Positions 48,106 to 56,396 of a stretch of DNA of 58,443 bases are shown piece by piece. Below the pieces are notes generated by a model. That model saw nothing but the letters and a program-made list of their open reading frames with translations, was not told the DNA's origin and did no database searches. Source of the DNA: Candidatus Hydrogenedentota bacterium (GTDB lineage: Bacteria; Hydrogenedentota; Hydrogenedentia; Hydrogenedentales; SLHB01); the NCBI GenBank assembly GCA_020849535.1, contig JADLGB010000026.1:1-58443 (forward strand), written 5' to 3'. The first letter of the stretch is position 1. Each line of letters starts with the position of its first letter. Both the position numbers and the translations under genes were made by a program.

Positions 48106-48921
48106 ATGCGGAGAATTCTTTATGCTTTTTTGATGCTTTTGGTGGGCATGGGAACCACCGCCTACGCCGATTTCGTTCAGGATTTCGAGACCGACGCGAG
48201 TGGATGGTTCGATAATGACGATTCTGCGGGTTTCGGGGATATTTCTCGCGTTTCTTCGGGAACGGGTGGTATCACTTCTGCGGGCGGGAGTTTCCACGCC
48301 ATCGTCGAGGGCGAGGCACCCTCAGGGGTATCCGCGCCTTTTACACGCTTTGGCGGCTACAGTAGTGTGTGGCCCGCGGGTGGATTCACGACGTCGTTGG
48401 ACATCTACCTGGACCCATCGTGGGCGGCGGGTTCCGGTTTCGACTATTCGGTAGCGGCCAGCGGCAGCGACGGGAACCACCAGCGTGACTTCATCTTTCA
48501 TGTGGCGTCGGATACCAGTTCTGGTGACCTCATCGTAGCAGGAAGCAACAACACGAACTCCGCCACGCGGGAGGATTTGGACACGCTGGCCAACAACTAC
48601 GAGGTCACCTCGGCCGGCTGGTACACGTTCGAACACGTATTCCGCGATCAGGGCGGCAGCCTGGCGGTCGATATGATCCTGCGCGACAGTCTCGGGAATG
48701 TTCTCTTCACGGAGACGCGCTTCAACATCGCTGACACGATTCCCGCGGAAGTGGGCGGAAACCGCTATGGTTGGTTCACGTTCAATAACGTCGATGGGGG
48801 CGTAGCGGTGGACAATACGTCTCTTACCCTCGCGGCTGTGCCTGAACCCGCCACTATGACCGTGCTGGGCCTGGGCCTCGCCGGAATGGCGGCCGCGCAG
48901 TGGCGCCGCAAAAAGAGCTAG
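48106..48921 (+). CDS. PEP-CTERM sorting-domain protein
   Basis: 271 aa from ATG 48106, with GAGAGGAGAGG upstream. The signal peptide MRRILYAFLMLLVGMGTTAYA is followed by DFVQDFETDASGWFDND, resembling the start of secreted beta-sandwich (lectin or carbohydrate-binding-like) domains of PEP-CTERM proteins. The tail is VPEPATMTVLGLGLAGMAAAQWRRKKS. The QWRRK-type tail is shared with the protein at 52309-53400. A carbohydrate-binding role in the matrix is plausible but not shown. Confidence 0.92.
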   Translation: MRRILYAFLMLLVGMGTTAYADFVQDFETDASGWFDNDDSAGFGDISRVSSGTGGITSAGGSFHAIVEGEAPSGVSAPFTRFGGYSSVWPAGGFTTSLDIYLDPSWAAGSGFDYSVAASGSDGNHQRDFIFHVASDTSSGDLIVAGSNNTNSATREDLDTLANNYEVTSAGWYTFEHVFRDQGGSLAVDMILRDSLGNVLFTETRFNIADTIPAEVGGNRYGWFTFNNVDGGVAVDNTSLTLAAVPEPATMTVLGLGLAGMAAAQWRRKKS

Positions 48922-49008
48922 ACAAGATTTGGGTGCGGTCCCATTTTCCCGAATGGCGACTGTTGTTCAAGAATTCGTGAGTTTTGGGGAGCTGTGTGTC
49001 GTATTCCT

Positions 49009-49022
49009 GGCAGGTGATGGGC
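49009..49022 (+). promoter_or_regulatory. Weak sigma-54-like site upstream of PEP-CTERM gene at 49062
   Basis: TGGCAG-N5-GGGC: the -24 element matches at 5 of 6 bases but the -12 element keeps only GC. It is 40 bp from the start codon. It could be chance. Confidence 0.25.
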
Positions 49023-49061
49023 TCGCCAGATCGGCGGGCGGAAACGAGAAGGAGTGAACGC

Positions 49062-49838
49062 ATGCGGAAATGGTACTTGGTGGTGGCAGTGGCGGCGTTG
49101 ACGTTCGGACTTTCGGGCACGACTTGGGCCCTTTCGTACGACGCCAATGTGACAAGCAACGTGATTTTCGGGTCGGGCAATGGAAATGGGTCGTGGACGG
49201 TAGACTCGAATGGTACCGTTGAACTGGGGCTCCGGGCGAAGATCCCGTTTTCGGGCGTGTACAGCAGCAATGGTGACGGCACGTACTCCTACCCCTTGGG
49301 CGTGGCCCCTCAGGGCCGGTGGAACGTGGAGTGGTCCATCAACACGAACGTCGATGGAAATGGTGGGAACCTTAACCAATACACGTACGTTCTGGGTTTC
49401 GACTCCGATCCGACCCAGGGAACGAGCTACACGGGCTTCTGGGCGTTCCTGGACGATCCCGTGAATGACCCGATTGCCGCGAACGGGTACTTGGATCATT
49501 CGTTCGGCAACAACGCCACCGCACAGAGCGCTGGGGTGGAGGCCGGTGACGCGGCTACGTATGCCAACTACGTGTCGACTTACAATCTCGTTCAGCAGTC
49601 CTGGCGCATGGACTACTACGACGCGATTCCCGGCTTCGATGTGAATCCGAACGTGGACGGGACCTACACGTATTTCCTGGCGGCGTATGACCTGGCCGGC
49701 AATTTAGTGGGCCGGACGGAAATCGACGTCATCATCGGCGCCGGCGGCGCTCCGGTGCCGGAGCCCGCGACGATGACGGTGCTGGGCCTTGGTTTGGGCG
49801 GCCTTGCACTCAGCAGGCTGCGCAAGCGCTTCGCATAA
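49062..49838 (+). CDS. PEP-CTERM sorting-domain protein
   Basis: 258 aa from ATG 49062, which has AAGGAG upstream; the frame extends to 48984 but without signal-peptide character. The signal peptide is MRKWYLVVAVAALTFGLSGTTWA. The mature domain is rich in Asn, Gly and Tyr (NVIFGSGNGNGSW, YTYVLGFDSDPTQGTSYTGFW, FGNNATAQSAGVEAGDAATYANY). The tail is VPEPATMTVLGLGLGGLALSRLRKRFA. The last ~80 coding bases and the terminator are nearly the same as in the gene at 50612-51487, although the mature domains differ. Function unknown; probably an extracellular matrix protein. Confidence 0.92.
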   Translation: MRKWYLVVAVAALTFGLSGTTWALSYDANVTSNVIFGSGNGNGSWTVDSNGTVELGLRAKIPFSGVYSSNGDGTYSYPLGVAPQGRWNVEWSINTNVDGNGGNLNQYTYVLGFDSDPTQGTSYTGFWAFLDDPVNDPIAANGYLDHSFGNNATAQSAGVEAGDAATYANYVSTYNLVQQSWRMDYYDAIPGFDVNPNVDGTYTYFLAAYDLAGNLVGRTEIDVIIGAGGAPVPEPATMTVLGLGLGGLALSRLRKRFA

Positions 49839-49878
49839 GTCATCAATCCGGTTAAGAGCGACTTGTTGGAGTTCACAG

Positions 49879-49914
49879 GCCCCTGCGGGACAGCGGTTCC
49901 GCAGGGGCTTTTTC
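49879..49914 (+). terminator. Rho-independent terminator of PEP-CTERM gene
   Basis: Perfect 10-bp stem GCCCCTGCGG / CCGCAGGGGC with a 10-nt loop, followed by TTTTTC. The same stem recurs at 51531-51560 after another PEP-CTERM gene. Confidence 0.9.
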
Positions 49915-50543
49915 ATTTTGTCTTGCTTCGCCATTGGATACCAAAACGATGCGTGAGAGTGAACCGCGCTGTCGCCGCATTGTCCAGAACGTCCCGCAGC
50001 GCAAAGAGGTCCAGGACGTCCTGGCCCATCATCCCGAATGGAACAGCCGCCGCCATTCCTGCCTTTTGAATACTACATTTCTGCAGTCATACTAGAGCAA
50101 GCAACTTTTGGTCACAACTGAATGATCGCTGAGCACAGGGAGTTCATTCGCACAAAGTGGCATGTGAAATCTATGATTATCTCGCGTTCGGATTCCTGCG
50201 CTCGCTACGACATCCGGCCGCTCGCAGGATCAATTAAGCGTCTATCTCAGAGTAATTTACACATACTCCGGCCATTATCCTGCCTGACCGTGACGCCATC
50301 CGGCCGCTCCATTCTTGCCCTTGGATCGAATTTTGCTTCCTTTTAGCACTTGACTAGGGGGGTTCTCGAGGGGGTCTGATCTGTACTCGTACAGACTGCG
50401 GCTTCTTGGGGAGCAACGGAAAGGAGACAAGGGAAGAGCGGGCTTCCGTTTCTCGACCTTGAGTTTAGCACAAGGCGGTGCCGTGCGAACTAAAGGTGGT
50501 CGATAGGCCGGGGCAGAAGGAGGACCTTAAGTGCGGGGTTGAG

Positions 50544-50557
50544 GGGATTTCATTTGC
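50544..50557 (+). promoter_or_regulatory. Weak sigma-54-like site upstream of PEP-CTERM gene at 50612
   Basis: GG and GC are 10 bp apart with an intact TTGC at the -12 position, but the -24 hexamer (GGGGAT) is poor. It is 55 bp from the start codon. Confidence 0.3.
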
Positions 50558-50611
50558 GGGGACAGAAAACTACCAATTTGCGGCGTATATCCAACGACAA
50601 GGGGGAAAACA

Positions 50612-51487
50612 ATGCAGGCCGGTATCAAGGGATTCGTGGCGCTCGGGGTACTTGCGCTCCTCGGCGCAGGTATTGCTCAGGCGGATAGTATGACGTGGGA
50701 TGTGGCAACGGTGCACGGTCAGAACGAGTTTACAATCAGTCCGGATGGCACCTCGCTCCTTTACCACGAGCAGGGGTGGACGGACTATGTGTGGTACCAG
50801 AACAACGGGTCGCCGGAAGGCACAATCGCCCAAGGCATGTATGGCGATCGCACAGGAATGAGGACCTTCGCCATGACGGACGTTGCGTATGGACAGACAC
50901 TGGACAACCTCATCCTGTCTTTCGAGTACCATAACACGCTGGGTGGATACCCTACGATTAACTTCTTTCTAACCGATGGCTTGGGGCACTACGGTATTTT
51001 TGCCCCCACTTCCTCAGGTATTGGAGCCGTGAGCGTGATCGACCCCATCAATGGGTGGAGCCGCATCACCCTCGATTTCACGAACGTAACCACAACCGCG
51101 AACATGGCGGTCTATGAACACAACGGCCTGTCTACAACGTACGGGGATCCCTTCACGAACTTCCAGTGGGCGGATATCCAAGACCTGACCATCGCGGGCG
51201 TATACGACTACCAGAGAAGCCCGACCGGAGGTTGGGATGCGTGGGGCACGATGTTCGATGCGAATCACGGTCTGGCCTTGATTTGGGGCGACACCGTGAA
51301 CAGCAATAACTCCTATGGGTCGCAAATGCGCGAAATCGCGAATTTGACCTTGTCCGTTGGCGGAACCCAGTACACGGGCACCTTCGAAAACGCGCAAGCC
51401 CCCGTTCCGGAACCCGCGACGATCACGGTGTTGGGCCTTGGTTTGGGCGGCCTCGCCCTCAGCCGGCTGCGCAAGCGCCTCGGCTAG
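50612..51487 (+). CDS. PEP-CTERM sorting-domain protein
   Basis: 291 aa from ATG 50612 with AAGGGGG upstream. The signal peptide MQAGIKGFVALGVLALLGAGIAQA is followed by a mature domain with WDVATVHGQNEFTISPDGTS, NLILSFEYHNTLGGYPTINFFLTDG and INGWSRITLDF, resembling beta-sandwich secreted domains. The tail is VPEPATITVLGLGLGGLALSRLRKRLG. Its 3' end, including the terminator, matches that of 49062-49838. Function unknown. Confidence 0.92.
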   Translation: MQAGIKGFVALGVLALLGAGIAQADSMTWDVATVHGQNEFTISPDGTSLLYHEQGWTDYVWYQNNGSPEGTIAQGMYGDRTGMRTFAMTDVAYGQTLDNLILSFEYHNTLGGYPTINFFLTDGLGHYGIFAPTSSGIGAVSVIDPINGWSRITLDFTNVTTTANMAVYEHNGLSTTYGDPFTNFQWADIQDLTIAGVYDYQRSPTGGWDAWGTMFDANHGLALIWGDTVNSNNSYGSQMREIANLTLSVGGTQYTGTFENAQAPVPEPATITVLGLGLGGLALSRLRKRLG

Positions 51488-51530
51488 GAATTGTAATCCG
51501 GTCCAAGCACCGGCGTGTGAGCGTTGAATG

Positions 51531-51564
51531 GCCCCTGCGGGATAGTGGTTCCGCAGGGGCTTTT
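51531..51564 (+). terminator. Rho-independent terminator of PEP-CTERM gene
   Basis: The same 10-bp stem as at 49879 (GCCCCTGCGG / CCGCAGGGGC), loop GATAGTGGTT, followed by TTTT. Confidence 0.88.
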
Positions 51565-52308
51565 GTGTTGCATCACGCCTTTCGCGTTTCTGGATTACCG
51601 CCATACGCATCAACAATCAATCAGGACTGAGTAACTACTACCCTCCAGAGCCACATCTCATCCCGGGGAAATGACCAGAATGTCCACATTCCGAGAGCGC
51701 GAGGGGGCGACAATTGACGCGACCCGTTACATCGTGTAGCCCGAAATCCAGTTGTATTGAAAAAGGTTACGCACAGGCCATGCTCTTTCCTGGCCACTTT
51801 GAACGTTGCCGTTGCTCATGTCCTCTTCCGATGGCGTAAATTATGCTTGCCTGTTCACTCTAGTAGTCACTTTCGGGGAGCCGGGGGAAAAGCGCATACG
51901 TCATTCCAAAGATGCGCGGCTTCTTGCAAAGCCAGGGGCACTTGGCGAGGGGAGGGAAACGTTCCGCCGTCTTGCGGTGCCGCCGACTATTCTGATTGCC
52001 ACTGGGGCGCGGATTCACTGAGCTTTGTGCCGAGAACCAGCAAGGGGGTAGTGGACGGCATGTGAAAATGTTTCCGAGAGATACCGCTTGCGTGCATTTG
52101 GACAAAGTGAGAGATGAGTTCTAGCAAAGAACTGACTGGGACTTTGCCCATAGCCCAGAAATTCGAGAATTATCTCAGCAGTTTTCACACTGGATAAGAG
52201 ACTGGATAAGAGTTTGTATTTCAAGTGGTTACGTAAATCCATGGAATACTTCTGGTTATTCTCTGTCGAAGTTGGAGTTTAAGGTACTTACAAAGGGGAG
52301 GCGCGAAA
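51565..52308. other. Intergenic region, no gene seen
   Basis: About 740 bp upstream of the toroid-repeat PEP-CTERM gene. Short frames here lack ribosome sites. I found no sigma-54-type site for the downstream gene; a short direct repeat (ACTGGATAAGAG twice, near 52190-52212) is the only pattern noted. Confidence 0.35.
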
Positions 52309-53400
52309 ATGAGAAAATCGGAAATTATGAGGGCCTGTCTATTGGTTTCACTGGGCCTTTTTGTTGCCGCGTTCACGGCATCGAACGCGTTTGCGGACAG
52401 TTTCGATTCCGGGGGAGACAGGCTTGCGGCACTTCAGAACGACGATGGAGGATGGGACTGGGACCCCGCCGATGACGGCAATCCAGCTAGTCCAAGTCCT
52501 CTGAATACGGTCGGTCCCATTGGAATGGGACTTGCCCAAGCATATCTCAACACGGGAGAGCATCTCAGTTCACTGACTTCCGCAGGGGCACTTCTCTTGT
52601 CTAAGACAAACAACTTCTCCCCCTCCGACGGCTACCTTGCGGCGACGTTGGATGAGATATTTAGCGTCACGACTTATACCGACCATGTTACCGCGAATTT
52701 CTATGACCCACTGGCGGCTGGCACCTATGATCGAAATGGTGTCGATACCAATTACGACACAGCAGGTTATGTTGCCTCCATACTCGCCAGCCGTACGAGC
52801 CAAGGGATTGGCAACTTGGGTGCTTGGGACGTCGGTATGGGGCTTTATGCCGCGGCAATGGCGGGAGCGGATACTACAGAGTGGATCTTGGGTACCCAGA
52901 CGGCAGTGAATAACCTGGACGGTAACGGCTACTACGACGTAATCGGCCTTGCTGGGGCATTGCTGGGACTCTCCTCCGTCGGTGCCGATTTTGACCCGAC
53001 CGCCGGAGAGCATGCGACAGCCTCAAACCTTGGAGATTTGGCGAACGTTCTGGCGAGCTATCAGCTCTCTACGGGCGGTTTCGCGTGGAATTCCAATTAT
53101 GTAATCGAGGGCGACAACAACGAGACCGTGCAGGAGACGGCATACGCCATTTTGGCTCTGAGCCAGTATGATGCGGCTGGCTATTCCAACGAAATTCTTG
53201 CCGCACAGGCCTATCTGATCTCCATCCAGCTTCCGACGGGAGGATGGGAGAACTACCTGGGATCGGGAGAGAACAATGAAATCACCGGAGAAGCACTCTG
53301 GGCACTCAATGCCCCCGTACCGGAGCCGGCCACAATGACCCTGCTCGGGATAGGCCTTGCCGGCATGGCCGCCACGCAGTGGCGCCGCAGAGTGAGCTGA
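52309..53400 (+). CDS. PEP-CTERM protein with prenyltransferase/squalene-cyclase-like alpha-toroid repeats
   Basis: 363 aa from ATG 52309 with GGGGAGG upstream. The signal peptide includes MRACLLVSLGLFVAAFTASNAFA. The mature domain has repeats of the QxxxGGW type seen in prenyltransferase/squalene oxidase-like alpha-alpha toroids: LAALQNDDGGWDWDPADDG at the N-terminus, LASYQLSTGGFAWNSN with NETVQETAYAILAL in the middle, and YLISIQLPTGGWENYLGSGENNEITGEALWAL near the end. The tail is VPEPATMTLLGIGLAGMAATQWRRRVS. The DxDD catalytic motif of cyclases is not seen, so a binding or structural toroid is more likely than an enzyme. It is the last of the PEP-CTERM group. Confidence 0.9.
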   Translation: MRKSEIMRACLLVSLGLFVAAFTASNAFADSFDSGGDRLAALQNDDGGWDWDPADDGNPASPSPLNTVGPIGMGLAQAYLNTGEHLSSLTSAGALLLSKTNNFSPSDGYLAATLDEIFSVTTYTDHVTANFYDPLAAGTYDRNGVDTNYDTAGYVASILASRTSQGIGNLGAWDVGMGLYAAAMAGADTTEWILGTQTAVNNLDGNGYYDVIGLAGALLGLSSVGADFDPTAGEHATASNLGDLANVLASYQLSTGGFAWNSNYVIEGDNNETVQETAYAILALSQYDAAGYSNEILAAQAYLISIQLPTGGWENYLGSGENNEITGEALWALNAPVPEPATMTLLGIGLAGMAATQWRRRVS

Positions 53401-53427
53401 GCGAGCCACGAACTTTGCACGAGGGAG

Positions 53428-53468
53428 AGCCCGCTGTCGCGCGTTTGGGCGCGACGGAGGGCTTTTCT
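53428..53468 (+). terminator. Rho-independent terminator
   Basis: Nested stems AGCCC/GGGCT and GTCGCGC/GCGCGAC, followed by TTTTCTATTTT, starting 27 bp after the stop at 53400. Confidence 0.85.
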
Positions 53469-53804
53469 ATTTTCGGGAGGATGCATGGCGGGGTTCGGGG
53501 GGCGATGCCCCCTTCACCGTGGTGGCACGCCGGATGGCCTCGACCTATCGGAAGCGTCGGCAGATTCCAGCGGCATCCCCTCTTCAAAGACGGGGCCGAC
53601 TGAAGTCGATGTGCGAGCGCTACATCCCCCGGCCCTGCGGGTCACCCCCTTCAACAGGGGGAATCATATGCGTCAAATCATTGGTGTTTTTGTCGGTTCG
53701 GGTCATTGAGCAATCTCTCGACCTTGCGTTCCGCTGAAGGGGGCAACTTCTGCCGGTTGCGTCTTCAAATGGGTCAGTGACAGACCCCGTGTTTCGCTGG
53801 CGAG
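53469..53804. other. Intergenic region, no gene seen
   Basis: About 335 bp between convergent transcripts. Short open frames overlap in several registers without ribosome sites; nothing recognisable. Confidence 0.35.
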
Positions 53805-54428
53805 TTAGGAGTCTCGGCGCGCAGCACCTTCGCGAAAGGCGGGGTCAGTCCCATTCGACCGCCGGGCATTTGCATAGAGCGAAGCGGCCAGAACCAGAAC
53901 GATACCCGCTGCCTCCAAGAGGCGATTCACGTTCATTGGCCCTACGGGGATGCCCAGGAAGCGATCCACGTTCTCGATGGAGATGGTGCGGATCACGATA
54001 AAGCAGACCAGGAAGGTGACGCCTGTGAGGGCGACGAGGTATCTGCCGTGCCCAAGATAGCTGAACTTGAACAGGGCCGCGAGGAGCACAATTCCTGAGA
54101 TTGCGATTCCGGCCGTAAACGCAACCTGGACCCAGCGCCGCTGCTCGTACCAACCCTGTTCGCGGGCGATACTCCTGCCCGCGAGCCAGAGCCAGGTTTG
54201 CAGGTCGAGCTGCTTATTGAGGCCAAGCAGGAGCAGCATTGCCGAAAGGATGACCCAGAATCGCCACGTGTGCCGCGTGGCCGGGCGTGGCTGCCGCAGG
54301 GCGTCGCGGATCGCGACGGCGGCGCAAGACACGGCACTGGCGAGATAGCCAATCGTGATGGCCCACCCCATGAAAGTGGGGTCACCAATGCCGGGCTGCC
54401 AGACTCCATTCACAATGATTCCAATCAT
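53805..54428 (-). CDS. Conserved-type membrane protein of unknown function
   Basis: 207 aa from ATG 54428, which has GAAGGA 8-10 nt upstream; the frame continues to 54818 but that part has no membrane character. About five or six hydrophobic segments are visible (TFMGWAITIGYLASAVSCAAVAI, FWVILSAMLLLLGLNKQLDL, VAFTAGIAISGIVLLAALF, YLVALTGVTFLVCFIVIRTI and LLEAAGIVLVLAASLYA). I do not recognise the family. It is divergent from the SpoIIE-type phosphatase, with about 270 bp between the two starts. Confidence 0.7.
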   Translation of the reverse strand: MIGIIVNGVWQPGIGDPTFMGWAITIGYLASAVSCAAVAIRDALRQPRPATRHTWRFWVILSAMLLLLGLNKQLDLQTWLWLAGRSIAREQGWYEQRRWVQVAFTAGIAISGIVLLAALFKFSYLGHGRYLVALTGVTFLVCFIVIRTISIENVDRFLGIPVGPMNVNRLLEAAGIVLVLAASLYANARRSNGTDPAFREGAARRDS

Positions 54429-54699
54429 GAAGGGCTTTTCTTCCTTGTGCGAACTGGGCGCGGTCATCATAGGACATTTCGCGGGAGGTAATCGGGACCT
54501 CCAGCACCTTGCCGCGCAGGCCCTAAGTCCCAAGGACCCACGGTTCCGGCGAATGGTACCACACGCGAGCGTGAGACCGCGCGCGGGGCGAAGGTGACAT
54601 CCGTGCCATGGGTTGCCTACCATGGGGACGCGAAAGTCGGAGTCCGGCATGCGCGCCGCATGTGGCGGGCGCCGGGGCCGGGAAGGGGGCATTCCAGCG

Positions 54700-56331
54700 A
54701 TGAAACGGTTTGCCGTGCGGGTGGCGCTTGTCACGAGCGCGTTCGCGCTGATCGTGGCGGCGGTGCTGGGCGGGGCGCTCATCTTCTCATCCGTGGGGCT
54801 GATGCGGCAGCAGGCCATCGAAGCCGGTAAAGCATACGCCCTGCTGGTGGGCGCTGCGTTCGATCAGCGGCACGAGGCCATCTCGCGGTTCTTGGAGGAA
54901 CCGCCGCCCCCGCGCGCAGGCGAAGACAGCTTGCGACCGGGAGGTGCCATGCGGCGCAATGGGCAGGGCCGCCCTCCCCTGCGGCCCGACGGGGATGAGT
55001 CCACACCGCCCTCGGGTTTTCGCCGCCAAATCGTCCAGGATTTGGAACAGTTCGCGACGATCATCGATGCGGCGCAGGTGGCCGTTATCTTCGAGGGGGA
55101 CCGTGTCGTCAAGGCCGTGGAGTATCCGGACGATGAGACCCTTCTGGACGACGAGGGCATCCTCGCACTCTGGAACGAACTGCAGGCGCAAGGCGACAAT
55201 GAGCCGCTCGTGATTCACAGGCGTGGCTCCGTGTCTGTCATGATCCGTTTCGAGACCGCGGACCAGTCTCCGCTAAAGGGATCGCTCATTCAACTGCGGA
55301 CCGCCACCGTGCGGAATCTGGTCCGGTCGAATGCGTTGCTGCTCACCTTCATCGCGCTGTGTATCGCGGCGGGCGCCGCGTTCGCGAGCCTCTTCTTGAG
55401 CCGGTCGATCACGAAGCCGCTGCACGATGTGGTGGAAATTGCCGAGCAGTACGGACGCGGAGAGTTGATGGCCAAAGCACCTGAGTACGGCCCCACGGAA
55501 ACCCGCGTGCTGGGGCAGGTCCTGAACACGATGGCGCGTTCGTTGGAAGAGCACATCGCAGCGCAGCAGGAGGAAACGCGGCGCCGGGAGCAGTTGGAGA
55601 CGGAGCTGCGGGTGGCGGCAAGCCTTCAGCAATCGCTGCTGCCGGAGCCGGGCGTGCGGGAGTATGGGCGGCTGCGGTTGACAGGGTGGAACCGCCAGGC
55701 GAAGGAAGTCGGTGGCGACTTCTATGACTACTGGGAGCTGGGACCGGGGAAGACGGCTGTGCTCATCGGCGACGCGACAGGCAAGGGCATGACCGCAGCG
55801 CTGCTGGCGGCGCGCTGCCTGAGCACCGTGCAGTCCCTGTCGGGGAATGATGGCGAGCCGGGAGAGATCCTCGACAAGGCGAACCGGGCCTTGTGTCAGC
55901 AGTTCAAGCGGGACGGGCATTTCGTGACCGCGGCGCTGGTGGTGGTGGACACGAAGGCGTCCGCCCTGCACATTTCGCTGGCGGGCCATTGCCCTCCGCT
56001 GTTCGTGTCCGATGCGGCAAGTGAGCCCATGCGGGTCTCGAGCACGAAGGGAATGCCGCTTGGCGTCTCGGTGGACACGGAGTTCGAGACGATCACGATT
56101 CCGCTGCGCTCGCGCTCAACGCTGCTGCTCTATTCCGATGGGGTCACGGAGGCGGTTAACGCGGAGTTGAAGCAATACTCCGAAGAGCGCGTGCTGCAGG
56201 TGCTGGTGGACCACGCCTCCCTCCCACTCCGGGACCTCCTGACGGCACACCACGAGGCGCTGGACAACTATCTCGGCAGCCACACGCCGTCCGATGACGC
56301 CACGATCCTGCTGCTGAGAGTGGAAGAGTAG
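54700..56331 (+). CDS. Membrane-bound HAMP-SpoIIE/RsbU-type PP2C phosphatase
   Basis: 543 aa from ATG 54700 (MKRFAVRVALVTSAFAL), with GGAAGGGGG upstream; the 29-codon longer frame is not supported. There are two membrane helices (about 8-35 and about 207-230) flanking an extracytoplasmic sensor region, then a HAMP domain (LSRSITKPLHDVVEIAEQYG), a coiled coil and a SpoIIE-type phosphatase domain. Metal-binding acidic motifs are present: GGDFYDYW, GDATGKGMTAALLA, SDGVTEAVN and SDDATIL. Such phosphatases act on phosphorylated anti-sigma-factor antagonists in partner-switching pathways controlling stress, biofilm or secretion. No anti-sigma or antagonist gene is adjacent. Confidence 0.9.
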   Translation: MKRFAVRVALVTSAFALIVAAVLGGALIFSSVGLMRQQAIEAGKAYALLVGAAFDQRHEAISRFLEEPPPPRAGEDSLRPGGAMRRNGQGRPPLRPDGDESTPPSGFRRQIVQDLEQFATIIDAAQVAVIFEGDRVVKAVEYPDDETLLDDEGILALWNELQAQGDNEPLVIHRRGSVSVMIRFETADQSPLKGSLIQLRTATVRNLVRSNALLLTFIALCIAAGAAFASLFLSRSITKPLHDVVEIAEQYGRGELMAKAPEYGPTETRVLGQVLNTMARSLEEHIAAQQEETRRREQLETELRVAASLQQSLLPEPGVREYGRLRLTGWNRQAKEVGGDFYDYWELGPGKTAVLIGDATGKGMTAALLAARCLSTVQSLSGNDGEPGEILDKANRALCQQFKRDGHFVTAALVVVDTKASALHISLAGHCPPLFVSDAASEPMRVSSTKGMPLGVSVDTEFETITIPLRSRSTLLLYSDGVTEAVNAELKQYSEERVLQVLVDHASLPLRDLLTAHHEALDNYLGSHTPSDDATILLLRVEE

Positions 56332-56396
56332 CGCGCTTGGCGAGGCGCGGGGATCACGGCAGGGATGGCGTTCGTCCGGCTTTCAGAATGAATGCC

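Larger units (their letters stand above)
49839..50611. other. Intergenic region between PEP-CTERM genes
   Basis: About 770 bp. It contains the terminator at 49879-49914 and a possible -24/-12 site at 50544-50557; otherwise no recognisable feature. Confidence 0.4.
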
